Assembly (NCBI RefSeq): GCF_004570575.1
Contig: NZ_SPPD01000005.1
Location: forward strand, 1 to 64,000
Source: Streptococcus cuniculi
GTDB lineage: Bacteria > Bacillota > Bacilli > Lactobacillales > Streptococcaceae
DNA length: 64,000 bases
Direction of reading: 5' to 3'
The position numbers and the translations under genes were made by a program. Each line of letters begins with the position of its first letter. Within the stretch, counting starts at the first letter, position 1. Below are positions 7,557-15,980 of this stretch, piece by piece. Under the pieces are notes generated by a model. It ran no database searches, was not told the origin of the DNA, and was given only the letters and a program-made list of their open reading frames with translations.

Positions 7557-8435
7557 TTGAAAAAAGTATCGTCAGAAAAAATCCTTGACTTTTGTACCTA
7601 TGGCTTTGCTATACTACTCATGTTATTGATTATCTATCCACTCTGGTTTGTCGTCATTGCATCCTTTAGTGATCCTGCGGATGTGGCAAATGGAAATGTG
7701 TGGTTGTTTCCAAATGAATGGAGACTAGAAGGATATGCCAAGCTATTTGAACAGCCCCTGTTTTGGAGAGGGTATCTAAATACGATCTTGTACACAGTAG
7801 TTGGGACGATTATTGCTTTGGTTGTGAATATTCCAGCAGGCTACGTTCTCTCTCGAAAAGATCTGCTGGGGAGACGATGGCTATCGGTTTTATTTATCAT
7901 TCCGATGTTCGTTTCTGGAGGCCTGATTCCGACTTATTTAACGGTTAAAAATGTTGGGCTTTTAGACACCTTTTGGGTGATGGTCCTCCCCTTTGCGGTT
8001 TCGAGTTATAATATTATCGTTGCAAGAACCTTTTTTAACAATAGTATTCCAAACGGCTTATGGGAGGCAGCTCAAATTGATGGTTGTGGAACGATTCGGT
8101 ATTTCTTAACGATGGTCCTCCCCTTATCCAAAGCAATTTTAGCGGTTATTGGTTTGTGGACAGCTGTTGGCATCTGGAACTCATGGTTTAATGCCTTGAT
8201 TTATTTGACCAATGAGGATCTTCAACCCCTTCAATTGATTTTGAGACGCTTGTTGATTAGTAATCAAATGTTACAGTCACAGGCTTCGGGCGAACTCGCA
8301 TCTGAGTTACGTGCCACTGCTGATATGATGAAATATGCAGCGATTGTTATTTCGACAGCACCGATTATGTTGCTGTACCCATTTTTACAAAAATACTTCA
8401 ATCAAGGTGTCATGATTGGTGCCATTAAAGAATAG
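7557..8435 (+). CDS. ABC sugar transporter permease, YtcP type
   Basis: This is the second permease of the transporter, 292 residues with six hydrophobic segments. The coupling loop reads EAAQIDGCGTIRYFLTMVLP near residues 180-200, matching the partner permease. The start is taken as TTG at 7557 because AGGGAGG lies eight bases upstream; an in-frame ATG at 7500 would overlap the previous gene and has no ribosome site. The first residues are then KKVSSEKILD ahead of a membrane segment, normal for the family. Confidence 0.9.
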   Translation: MKKVSSEKILDFCTYGFAILLMLLIIYPLWFVVIASFSDPADVANGNVWLFPNEWRLEGYAKLFEQPLFWRGYLNTILYTVVGTIIALVVNIPAGYVLSRKDLLGRRWLSVLFIIPMFVSGGLIPTYLTVKNVGLLDTFWVMVLPFAVSSYNIIVARTFFNNSIPNGLWEAAQIDGCGTIRYFLTMVLPLSKAILAVIGLWTAVGIWNSWFNALIYLTNEDLQPLQLILRRLLISNQMLQSQASGELASELRATADMMKYAAIVISTAPIMLLYPFLQKYFNQGVMIGAIKE

Positions 8436-8463
8436 TCTATCGTTATAAATAAAGGAGACGAAA

Positions 8464-10023
8464 ATGAAACAGAAAATACTAAAATCTTTGTTAATCTCAA
8501 CTTTTGCATTAGGAACGTTGGCAGCATGTAGCTCCAACAAAGCTTCAGATACATCGGCTAAGGCTGATAATGAATTTAAGATTACGACTGTTAGATGGTC
8601 TGATTGGGGAGATGATTTTACCAAGGGTTACCTAGAAGAGGCAGAAAAAAATAGTGGCATTGATGTCGATTGGGATGTTTATGTATCCTCGGACTGGGGC
8701 GATAAAAAGTCAGTTCTTTTAGCAGGTGGAGACTTGCCAGATGCATTTTTAGGGTCGAATGTCTTTAGTGATGTTGAAATCGCACAAAATCAATCTTTAT
8801 TTGTCCCATTAGAGAATTTAATTGATGAAAATATGCCAAATCTTTCTGCAATTTTAAAGAAAGAACCAAAAATAAAAGCGATGATTACATCACCAGATGG
8901 GCATATTTACAGTTTACCGAAAAAATTACCAATGCGTCCTTTGATTGCCAATCAGCTCTTCATCAATAAAAAATGGTTGGATCAATTAGGTTTGGAGATG
9001 CCAGAAACCTATGAAGACTTTATCAAGGTATTGACAGCCTTTAAAGAAAAAGATGCCAACGGAAATGGTGATGTCAATGATGAAATTCCTTATGGGGCTG
9101 GAAATGTCGATCAAACCTTTAGCTTTATTTTACCATTTAACAATCGCTTAGGAGCAGATAATACCTATGAGCTCTCACTAAAAGGGGACAAACCAGTCTA
9201 TCTCAGAACAGAGCAAAGCTACAAAGACGGAATTAAATGGATGCACGAAGCCTATAAAAAAGGTTTGATAGATACAGAGTTATACACCCAAGATGAATCC
9301 ATGAGCGTAGCAAAACGGATGGATAAAGAAGTTGCCAGAGTAGGAGTCTCAGCTGGATGGACGGCAGATGCAACCTTCGGCCTGCATGCTGATGAGTATG
9401 TGGCATTGACACCGGTTAAAGGTCCAGATGGTAACCGCTATGTATTTTCTGATCCAGAGCATTATAACTACGCACGAAATGAGCTTTTGATTACAACAAA
9501 ATGTAGTGATCCAAGTGCCCTGTTAAAATGGGCTGATCAATTCTATGCAGACGATGCTAGCATTCAAACATTTTATGGATCATTTGATATTGCAACTGAA
9601 AAAACAGATACAGGCTACACTGTTTTACCACCGAAAAATGGTAAATCAGCTGATGAGTGGGCTTGGATCAACTCCCTTCGCGATTTTGGACCAAAGTATG
9701 TCGGAGACGACTTTAATTCCAAAGTGAAGATTGATACTACGCAAGGGGACGGTCTCAAATTACAATTAGATAAAGAAATCAATCAATATGCTTTGCCAGC
9801 TTTTCCGAATGTGACCTATTCTCAAGATGAACTGATAAAACTCTCTTCTATCTATGTGGACATCAATTCTTATGTAAAACAAATGGCTTCAAAATGGGTT
9901 GTTGAAGGTGGTATTGATAACGAATGGGATGAGTATGTTAAGCAGTTAGAGGCAATGGGGTTAAAAGACTTTATGAAGATTCATAATGATGCCTATAAAC
10001 GCTATCAAGAGATAGCTGATTAA
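8464..10023 (+). CDS. Extracellular solute-binding lipoprotein of the sugar ABC transporter
   Basis: This 519-residue binding protein captures the substrate outside the cell and delivers it to the two permeases. It starts with a lipoprotein signal, MKQKILKSLL...LGTLAAC, then a polar linker. The mature part fits the large LplA/YtcQ type, rich in aromatic residues, with a calcium-like EF loop pattern (DANGNGDVNDE, about residues 198-208). It is longer than simple-sugar binding proteins, which agrees with an oligosaccharide ligand. It sits between the permeases and yesL, with a hairpin after the stop that may limit read-through and keep this transcript abundant. Confidence 0.92.
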   Translation: MKQKILKSLLISTFALGTLAACSSNKASDTSAKADNEFKITTVRWSDWGDDFTKGYLEEAEKNSGIDVDWDVYVSSDWGDKKSVLLAGGDLPDAFLGSNVFSDVEIAQNQSLFVPLENLIDENMPNLSAILKKEPKIKAMITSPDGHIYSLPKKLPMRPLIANQLFINKKWLDQLGLEMPETYEDFIKVLTAFKEKDANGNGDVNDEIPYGAGNVDQTFSFILPFNNRLGADNTYELSLKGDKPVYLRTEQSYKDGIKWMHEAYKKGLIDTELYTQDESMSVAKRMDKEVARVGVSAGWTADATFGLHADEYVALTPVKGPDGNRYVFSDPEHYNYARNELLITTKCSDPSALLKWADQFYADDASIQTFYGSFDIATEKTDTGYTVLPPKNGKSADEWAWINSLRDFGPKYVGDDFNSKVKIDTTQGDGLKLQLDKEINQYALPAFPNVTYSQDELIKLSSIYVDINSYVKQMASKWVVEGGIDNEWDEYVKQLEAMGLKDFMKIHNDAYKRYQEIAD

Positions 10024-10056
10024 CATCACAAAATTAGAAAATCATAGCGAAACGTG

Positions 10057-10101
10057 TGTGAGATGAGGAACGAATTTGTAAAACTGGAACTTCATCTCAC
10101 A
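10057..10101 (+). terminator. Intercistronic hairpin between the binding protein and yesL
   Basis: A 10-bp perfect stem (TGTGAGATGA with TCATCTCACA) and 25-nt loop are followed by TCTTTCT, a weak U-tract. It may act as a partial terminator or 3' stabiliser so that the binding protein is made in excess of YesL and the glycosidase. Confidence 0.5.
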
Positions 10102-10122
10102 TCTTTCTATGAGGAGAAAAAG

Positions 10123-10749
10123 ATGAAAAAGATTTTATCACTAGAGAGCCCTGTCACAAAATGGCTGACTCTGTTCACAAATCTCGTGCTCTTAAATACC
10201 TTATTTCTACTGACCAGCCTCCCAATCGTAAGCATTGGAGCAGCATTGACAGCTTTGGCAACAGGGTGTCAACGCATACTGAGAGGAAATAACGAGCATA
10301 TCATTCAGCATTACTTTAAGGATTTCAAGGAAAATGCGCAACAATCGACGTATTTGTGGGGATTTATTGTGGCTCTTACGACCTTGCTCATTGTCGATTT
10401 TCTCTTTTTTCTACGCCAAGGTATGGTCGTAAGGTATATAGCTTGTTTGGGGTTGGCTATGTTATGTATAGTGATATTGTTACTCCTGTCGGTCGGTTTT
10501 TCCTATATTGGCCGTTACCAAGATTCGTTTCGTCAGGTACTCAGAAATAGTCTGTTGCTAGCGATGGGAAATCCCTTGTGGATGTGGTGTATCTTGGGAT
10601 TTGCTATCATTGTGGCATACGGAAGTGTGAGCTCGCCAGAGAGACTATTGACATCCATCTATGTGAATACATTTGGCGGGTGTGCAGTGATTGCTTTTGT
10701 AAATGCATATTTTGTCAAGCAGTTATTTGATAAAATTGAAAAAAGATAG
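10123..10749 (+). CDS. YesL-family membrane protein (DUF624)
   Basis: This 208-residue protein has about five hydrophobic segments. The conserved N-terminal part reads NLVLLNTLFLLTSLPIVSIG followed by TALATGCQRILRG, the hallmark of the YesL/DUF624 family, whose members sit beside YesMN-type systems and LplB-type transporters. Its biochemical role is unknown. The start is ATG at 10123 behind GAGGAG; an upstream ATG at 10054 is in frame but runs through the intercistronic hairpin and lacks a ribosome site. Confidence 0.85.
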   Translation: MKKILSLESPVTKWLTLFTNLVLLNTLFLLTSLPIVSIGAALTALATGCQRILRGNNEHIIQHYFKDFKENAQQSTYLWGFIVALTTLLIVDFLFFLRQGMVVRYIACLGLAMLCIVILLLLSVGFSYIGRYQDSFRQVLRNSLLLAMGNPLWMWCILGFAIIVAYGSVSSPERLLTSIYVNTFGGCAVIAFVNAYFVKQLFDKIEKR

Positions 10750-10770
10750 AAAAAGGAGGAAGTAAGACAG

Positions 10771-13008
10771 ATGAATAGAGTATTTTTAGGGGAAAGCTAT
10801 CGGATTACCGTACTGAATCACCAATTAGTGCGTTTGGAGTATTCAGAAGAAGGATATTTTGAGGATCGTCAGACCAAGATAGTTCAAAATAGAGACTTTG
10901 AGTGTGAGCCTTTTGATGTTATTGATGAGGAAGGAAGATTGGAAATTATCACCCCATTCTTCCATCTGCACTATACAAAAGAAGCGTTTCATGCAAACAG
11001 TTTGTTTATTGATGTTCGAAACAATTATACGATTTATGGAAATCGCTGGTATTTTGGGAATCACTACGATACATTGAAAGGAACGGCACGGACATTAGAT
11101 GAAATGGATGGTGCAACGGAGCTAGAAGAAGGGATTATCAGCAAGCAAGGATTTGCGGTATTAGATGATTCAGATAGCTTTATCTTGGATGAGGAAAAAG
11201 GGCTGATTGAAAGACCAGCAAGAGAGATTGATTTGTATTTCTTTGCTCATGGACGGGATTATTTTGCAGCTTTAAAAGATTTTTACCAGTTGACAGGTCC
11301 AACTCCCTTATTGCCACGATACGCACTAGGAAATTGGTGGAGTCGCTACTGGCCTTATTCAGAAGAAGAGTATCTAGGACTGATGGAGCGTTTTGAGATG
11401 GAGAAAGTCCCGTTGTCAGTGAGTGTCATTGATATGGATTGGCACCGTGTCGATGATGTACCAGAGAGATTTGGTAGTGGTTGGACAGGCTATTCATGGA
11501 ATAGAAAACTTTTTCCAGATCCTGAGCGATTTTTGAAAAAATTGCATGACAAGAATCTCAAGGTCACACTCAATGTTCATCCAGCAGCAGGAATTCGTGC
11601 CTTTGAAGATAGTTATCCTCAAGTTGCTGAAAGAATGGGACTAAATGTAGAAATAGAAGAGCCAGCTTTGTTTGATATTGCAAATCCGCTCTTTCGTGAG
11701 GCTTATTTTAAAGATGTCCATCATGAGCTGGAAAAGCAGGGGGTCGATTTTTGGTGGATCGATTGGCAGCAGGGGACAGAGGGCAAGATTGATCCCTTGT
11801 GGCTCTTGAATTACTATCACTACCTGGATAGTGCTAAAAAGGGTGAGAATGATGTCATTTTGTCTCGCTATGCGGGTCCCGGAAGTCATCGGTTTCCAAT
11901 AGGATTTTCAGGAGACACCTTTATAACGTGGGAATCTCTGGCTTTCCAACCATATTTTACGAGCACAGCTAGCAATATAGGCTATACATGGTGGAGCCAT
12001 GATATTGGTGGGCATATGCATGGCTACCATGAGGAAGAGTTGGCCTTGCGCTGGTTACAATTCGGTGTCTTTAGTCCAATTAATCGCCTTCATAGTTCCA
12101 ATAGTCCCTTTGCTAGTAAAGAGCCGTGGGGGTATTCACCAGAGATTTGTCAAGCGATGAAAGAAATGATGTATTTGCGTCATCGTTTGCTACCCTACTT
12201 GTACACCATGAATGTTGCTACTCATGAAGCTGGGAAGCCATTGATGACACCAATGTACTACCATTATCCTCTTGAAGAGGAGAGCTATCATGTACCAAAT
12301 CAATATTTCTTTGGCTCAGAATTGATGGTGGCTCCGATTACACAGCGAGTGGATTCAACTTATAAAGTGGGGGAAGTGACAGTTTGGCTTCCAGAGGGTG
12401 TCTGGTATGATTGGTTTACAGATACCGTCTATAAGGGTGGAACGCGTTTGGATATTTATCGGACAAAGGCAGCGATTCCCGTATTTGCCAAAGAGAGGGC
12501 GATTGTTCCCTTAGATCAAACACCAGATATGACGGGTGTTGCTCTCCCAGAGGTGATTGAGTGGCATATTTTTCCTGGCAAAAACAATGCATTTTGTCTA
12601 GTAGAAGATGAAAACGGTCAGCGTGCACAAACAACCTTAGCTGTGGATTGGAATCTAGGTACAGTGTCTTTGGAAGTAGTCGATGAAGTAGGGCTATTAC
12701 CAAAAAATCGCCAGTATGTTCTGAAGATTCATACCTATGCGACCGATCCGATTGTGTTAGAAAATTGTACAAGAGAAGTTCCTCTTCCTTTGACAGAAAA
12801 AGCAAGCACCATTTCTTTTAGAGAAAAAGTGAGAGCTTGTCTGCAGAGAGCTGAGATAGAGTATGATGTGAAGCATGATTTGCTCGCTCGTTTGGAAGCA
12901 TGCCAGACTATGAAGAAAGTGTTACCCATTTTACAAGACTGTGATTCTGTCTTAAGAGGGCAGTTGATGGAAATCATCTATACTAGTGACGATGCGTTTA
13001 CAGACTAG
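10771..13008 (+). CDS. Glycoside hydrolase family 31 (alpha-glycosidase), cytoplasmic
   Basis: This 745-residue enzyme has no signal peptide, so it would hydrolyse an imported oligosaccharide in the cytoplasm. An N-terminal beta-sandwich (about 1-170) precedes a TIM barrel. The nucleophile region reads VDFWWIDWQQG with Asp331, and the acid/base region reads WWSHDIGGHMHG with Asp411; both catalytic Asp are present. C-terminal beta domains follow to about 640, then a tail of about 90 residues. GH31 covers alpha-glucosidase, alpha-xylosidase and other alpha-glycosidase activities. The WWIDWQQG motif differs from the classical WNDMNE and KTDFGE types, so the substrate is left open. It is last in the operon, 21 bases after yesL, with AAAGGAGG upstream. 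Confidence 0.9.
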   Translation: MNRVFLGESYRITVLNHQLVRLEYSEEGYFEDRQTKIVQNRDFECEPFDVIDEEGRLEIITPFFHLHYTKEAFHANSLFIDVRNNYTIYGNRWYFGNHYDTLKGTARTLDEMDGATELEEGIISKQGFAVLDDSDSFILDEEKGLIERPAREIDLYFFAHGRDYFAALKDFYQLTGPTPLLPRYALGNWWSRYWPYSEEEYLGLMERFEMEKVPLSVSVIDMDWHRVDDVPERFGSGWTGYSWNRKLFPDPERFLKKLHDKNLKVTLNVHPAAGIRAFEDSYPQVAERMGLNVEIEEPALFDIANPLFREAYFKDVHHELEKQGVDFWWIDWQQGTEGKIDPLWLLNYYHYLDSAKKGENDVILSRYAGPGSHRFPIGFSGDTFITWESLAFQPYFTSTASNIGYTWWSHDIGGHMHGYHEEELALRWLQFGVFSPINRLHSSNSPFASKEPWGYSPEICQAMKEMMYLRHRLLPYLYTMNVATHEAGKPLMTPMYYHYPLEEESYHVPNQYFFGSELMVAPITQRVDSTYKVGEVTVWLPEGVWYDWFTDTVYKGGTRLDIYRTKAAIPVFAKERAIVPLDQTPDMTGVALPEVIEWHIFPGKNNAFCLVEDENGQRAQTTLAVDWNLGTVSLEVVDEVGLLPKNRQYVLKIHTYATDPIVLENCTREVPLPLTEKASTISFREKVRACLQRAEIEYDVKHDLLARLEACQTMKKVLPILQDCDSVLRGQLMEIIYTSDDAFTD

Positions 13009-13113
13009 AAGAGGGAGATAAGTAAGAGAATCCTTTTCAAGATATGGGAGCTTTTTATCTCTCTTCAATTCGTTTGCTTTTTGATTTTCTTTGGGTATGA
13101 GTCTAAAAAACTT

Positions 13114-13141
13114 AAAAGAGCTTGGGACTCCAAGCTCTTTT
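13114..13141. terminator. Bidirectional terminator between GH31 and the NusG-II gene
   Basis: A perfect 12-bp stem (AAAAGAGCTTGG with CCAAGCTCTTTT, loop GACT) has a T-run on both strands and lies between two convergent genes. Confidence 0.85.
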
Positions 13142-13151
13142 CGATTGTTGC

Positions 13152-13577
13152 TTAAATCGGTAAAATGAGTTCTTCCTCTTCTTCACCTTCTTGATCCTCT
13201 GGCGTTCGGATTTCGATGATGAGGTTGTGAGGGAGACAGACTGCGATTTCACCCGACTTGCTAATCCAGCCGGTATTAACCGCGATTTGGTCAGGACTAT
13301 TGTCCTCCTTGTCGCGAATGCGTTCGCCGTCAACTTCAATGATGTTGTATTGCCCAGGATTGGGATGATAGGTCACTTCCTTGTGGGGCGTGCTTTTTGA
13401 GAGTTTAAATTCATCGACAATCTCTCCGTTAATACGAACAGAAGCAATCAGATAGGGTTCTTCAGGCTGGCCTTGACTGCCCGCATAGGTCACCACTGCT
13501 GGTACAAAAGACAAGAGCAGGGTGATTCCAATCAAGACAAAATCAAAAGGCTTAAATTGACGTAAAATCTGTTTCAT
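13152..13577 (-). CDS. NusG domain II-containing secreted/membrane protein
   Basis: This 141-residue protein has an N-terminal membrane anchor (DFVLIGITLLLSFVPAVVTYAG) and an outside domain of about 100 residues resembling NusG domain II proteins (IRINGE-type start, EVDGERIRDKEDNSPDQIAV, then CLPHNLIIEI). It ends in an acidic stretch rich in Glu. This family is unrelated in function to the transcription factor NusG and is often found near flavin-transfer or quinone-type electron transfer genes in Firmicutes, but here apbE is 11 kb away. The start at ATG 13577 follows GAGGAG; a longer frame to 13628 has no ribosome site. Function unknown. Confidence 0.8.
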   Translation of the reverse strand: MKQILRQFKPFDFVLIGITLLLSFVPAVVTYAGSQGQPEEPYLIASVRINGEIVDEFKLSKSTPHKEVTYHPNPGQYNIIEVDGERIRDKEDNSPDQIAVNTGWISKSGEIAVCLPHNLIIEIRTPEDQEGEEEEELILPI

Positions 13578-13646
13578 TCTTCTCCTCATTCTCTCACGAA
13601 TAAGAATATTGTAAAGGAATTCCGCCACTTTGTAAACTATTTGGGG

Positions 13647-14148
13647 TTATTCAGACTGTTCCTTGCGTGTTTTAAGATAGAGATACAGTTGGATAAAAAG
13701 ACCGAAGAACCCAGCCCGTATGAGGAAAGCGACCGCAGCTTTAGTGGTAAAGAGTTGACTGAGGAAAGACGCATCATGTAACCACACTTGTAAGAAAGCA
13801 TCAAATAGCCAAAGTGTCCCTCCAAAGAATAGTCCAGCAAATTTCATCTGGGTTTGTTCTTTTTGGTTAAGCTCTTCCTTATCAATAGCAACGATATGCA
13901 AGCGGTGAGTCTTTATCAAGACATAGCCTATCATTGCTAATAGGAGTGATAGGATAGGCAGATGCGACCACTTCGGGATACGTATCCGACAGGAGCAAGG
14001 CAATCGCGTTTCCAATCAGCAGTAGCCAGAAAAGGAGCACGAAGCAGCTGTTGCCGATGCGCTCCACTTCTCGGCGTTTATACTCGTCCAGTGGACCTGT
14101 AATACCATAAAAGCGTTTTATCATTTTTTCAGTAACTGTTTCTTTCAT
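13647..14148 (-). pseudogene. DUF3278-like membrane protein, frameshifted
   Basis: Two overlapping reverse frames together make one protein of about 165 residues. The first begins MKETVTEKMIKRFYG and includes a membrane segment (CFVLLFWLLLIGNAIALLL). After the frame change the second continues ILSLLLAMIGYVLIKTHRL and two further segments, ending TRKEQSE. The break falls at a tandem pentamer (ATAGG twice on the + strand, 13949-13958). Restoring one more pentamer unit would join the frames as AYPILSLLL. The gene starts 13 bases after the XRE regulator, as this pair usually does. It could be a real loss, a slippage-switchable gene or a sequencing error. Confidence 0.7.
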
Positions 14149-14161
14149 CATCATTTCCTTT

Positions 14162-14350
14162 CTAATCGTCCCAAAAGAGGGTGTTGAGGTCTGTGTGTAG
14201 GGCGCGGGCAAGATTGATACAGAGTTCCAAACTAGGGTTGTACTTGTCGTTTTCAATCATGTTAATGGTTTGCCTAGAAACGCCGATTTGCTTGGCTAGT
14301 GCCAGCTGTGATTTACCGACATCGAGTCGGTATTCTTTGACGCGGTTCAT
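14162..14350 (-). CDS. Small XRE-family transcriptional regulator
   Basis: This 62-residue helix-turn-helix protein is all DNA-binding domain: KSQLALAKQIGVSRQTINMIE at about 13-33, then NPSLELCINLARAL. Small regulators of this type are paired with a membrane protein in one operon, here the broken DUF3278 gene. The ribosome site (AAAGGAGG) is good. Its promoter appears to lie about 240 bp upstream beyond repeat R2 copy b, with two palindromes that could be its own operators. Confidence 0.88.
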   Translation of the reverse strand: MNRVKEYRLDVGKSQLALAKQIGVSRQTINMIENDKYNPSLELCINLARALHTDLNTLFWDD

Positions 14351-14383
14351 TTTAACCTCCTTTCGGTGTCGAATACAGGTTCT

Positions 14384-14488
14384 TATAGTGAATTGAATAA
14401 AGGTTAGGACCTCGTTAAGTCGCTTTGATGAACGCCAGTTCTATCTGTAGCTCCTTTCCTTGTCCGATTCCTTTCTCAATCCACTATA
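14384..14488. repeat. Repeat family R2, copy b (MITE-like)
   Basis: This 105-bp element has ends TATAGTGAATTGA (14384-14396) and TCAATCCACTATA (14476-14488), inverted repeats matching at 12 of 13 positions. The interior matches the copy at 3066-3156 nearly base for base, apart from 14 extra bases (TTGTCCGATTCCTT) before the right end. Size and TA-flanked ends recall IS630-derived MITEs such as pneumococcal RUP. That is a resemblance only. Confidence 0.8.
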
Positions 14489-14561
14489 ATATGTTTGGGG
14501 AAGAAGGACAGAGCTTGGAATCCTGGGTTATTCATTTTCGTCCTTCATTCCCAACGAGGGA

Positions 14562-14635
14562 GTGTCAAATATATCAGACACCCACTTGACCTTATTCTAC
14601 ACTTTTTTACACGAAGTGTCAATTATATGTGACAT
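14562..14635 (-). promoter_or_regulatory. Promoter and twin palindromic operators for the XRE operon
   Basis: On the reverse strand a TTGACA (14622-14617) and TAGAAT (14599-14594) are 17 bp apart. Two similar palindromes, GTGTCAAATATATCAGACAC (14562-14581) and GTGTCAATTATATGTGACAT (14616-14635), overlap the -35 and lie just after the predicted start, the layout of an autorepressed operon. Confidence 0.6.
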
Positions 14636-14678
14636 ATTTTTTTGAAAATTGTTTTCCAGTTATTTTTGAGATGAAATA

Positions 14679-14687
14679 TGGTACAAT
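14679..14687 (+). promoter_or_regulatory. Extended -10 promoter of rsmH
   Basis: TGGTACAAT ends 9 bases before the rsmH start, with no convincing -35. The same GAAATATGGTACAAT sequence precedes nrdR (26433-26438). Confidence 0.5.
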
Positions 14688-14696
14688 AGTAAGAAT

Positions 14697-15647
14697 ATGA
14701 TGAAGGAATTTAACCATACGACCGTTTTATTGCATGAAACCGTGGATATGTTAGCGGTGAAGCCCAATGGCATCTATGTGGATGCGACCTTGGGCGGTGC
14801 AGGTCATAGCGAGTATTTATTGAGCCAATTGAGTGAAGAGGGTCATCTCTATGCCTTTGATCAAGATGAGACGGCTATTTTGAATGCTCAAAAACGCTTG
14901 GCTCCCTACATTGAAAAGGGAATGGTAACCTTTATCAAGGCTAATTTCCGTCATCTAAAGGCTTGCTTGCAAGAGCAGGGAGTAGGGGAAATTGACGGGA
15001 TTTGCTATGATTTGGGTGTGTCTAGCCCCCAGTTAGATGAGCGGGAACGTGGATTTTCTTATAAAAAAGATGCACCGCTCGATATGCGAATGGATCGGAC
15101 TGCTTCTTTAACGGCTCATGAAGTCGTCAATCACTATGGCTATCATGATTTGGTGCGGATTTTCTTCAAATATGGTGAGGATAAATTCTCCAAGCAAATC
15201 GCACGAAAAATCGAGCAAGCTAGAAGCGAAAAGCTGATTGAGACGACGACCGAGCTGGCAGAAGTGATTAAATCTGCCAAGCCTGCTAAGGAATTGAAGA
15301 AAAAAGGACACCCAGCCAAGCAGATTTTCCAGGCTATTCGGATTGAGGTCAATGACGAACTTGGTGCGGCGGATGAGTCGATTCAACAGGCTATTGACTT
15401 GCTTGCGGTGGATGGTCGGATTTCGGTCATTACCTTTCATTCCTTGGAAGATCGTTTGACCAAGCAGCTCTTCAAAGAAGCCTCTACGGTTGACGTACCA
15501 AAAGGACTCCCTTTTATTCCTGAGGACTTGAAGCCAAAAATGGAATTGGTCAACAGAAAGCCAATATTGCCGAGCAAAGAGGAACTAGAAGCCAATAACC
15601 GCGCTCATTCTGCCAAATTGCGCGTGGCGAAAAAGATACACAAATAG
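14697..15647 (+). CDS. rsmH: 16S rRNA (cytosine-1402-N4)-methyltransferase
   Basis: RsmH (MraW) methylates C1402 of 16S rRNA using S-adenosylmethionine in the cytoplasm. The 316-residue protein has the SAM-binding start [15 protein letters not shown] (about 28-42), [18 protein letters not shown] and the C-terminal ISFHSLEDR-type motif ([15 protein letters not shown]). Length is normal. It is the first gene of the streptococcal block rsmH-ftsL-pbp2X-mraY. A second ATG directly follows the first, so the start may be 14697 or 14700. Confidence 0.97.
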   Translation: MMKEFNHTTVLLHETVDMLAVKPNGIYVDATLGGAGHSEYLLSQLSEEGHLYAFDQDETAILNAQKRLAPYIEKGMVTFIKANFRHLKACLQEQGVGEIDGICYDLGVSSPQLDERERGFSYKKDAPLDMRMDRTASLTAHEVVNHYGYHDLVRIFFKYGEDKFSKQIARKIEQARSEKLIETTTELAEVIKSAKPAKELKKKGHPAKQIFQAIRIEVNDELGAADESIQQAIDLLAVDGRISVITFHSLEDRLTKQLFKEASTVDVPKGLPFIPEDLKPKMELVNRKPILPSKEELEANNRAHSAKLRVAKKIHK

Positions 15648-15656
15648 GTGAAAAAC

Positions 15657-15980
15657 ATGTTACAAGATCAACGAAAAGACGCCACCATGCGCGTCATCAG
15701 TGAAAAAATCAAGACATTTTCTCGAGTGGAGAAGGCTTTTTATGGGAGCATTGTCTTGTCTGGTCTGACCTTGGCGGTTGGCATTATCTTTATGCAGACC
15801 CGTTTGTTGCAGGTACAGGCGGAGATGGCTCGTGTCAATCAAGAAATTAACAGTAAGCAGGTGGAAATTGACGATGCTGAGCAGGCTGTCAATGAATTGA
15901 TTCGGAATGCCCGCTTATTGGAAATAGCAGACAAGGCTGGTTTGACATATAAAAATGATAATGTTGGAGTAGCAGAATAA
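15657..15980 (+). CDS. ftsL: Cell division protein FtsL
   Basis: This 107-residue bitopic division protein works with DivIC and DivIB in the septal complex. A basic cytoplasmic start is followed by one membrane segment (AFYGSIVLSGLTLAVGIIFM, about 28-47) and an outside coiled coil with heptad-like spacing (LLQVQAEMARVNQEINSKQ). The start at ATG 15657 is behind AGGTG; a GTG at 15648 is possible. Its stop codon overlaps the pbp2X start (TAATG), so translation is coupled. Confidence 0.93.
   Translation: MLQDQRKDATMRVISEKIKTFSRVEKAFYGSIVLSGLTLAVGIIFMQTRLLQVQAEMARVNQEINSKQVEIDDAEQAVNELIRNARLLEIADKAGLTYKNDNVGVAE

Noticed and set aside
12416..12805. Reverse-strand open frame of 129 codons inside GH31
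   Set aside because: It lies wholly within the GH31 coding region and has no recognisable protein pattern.
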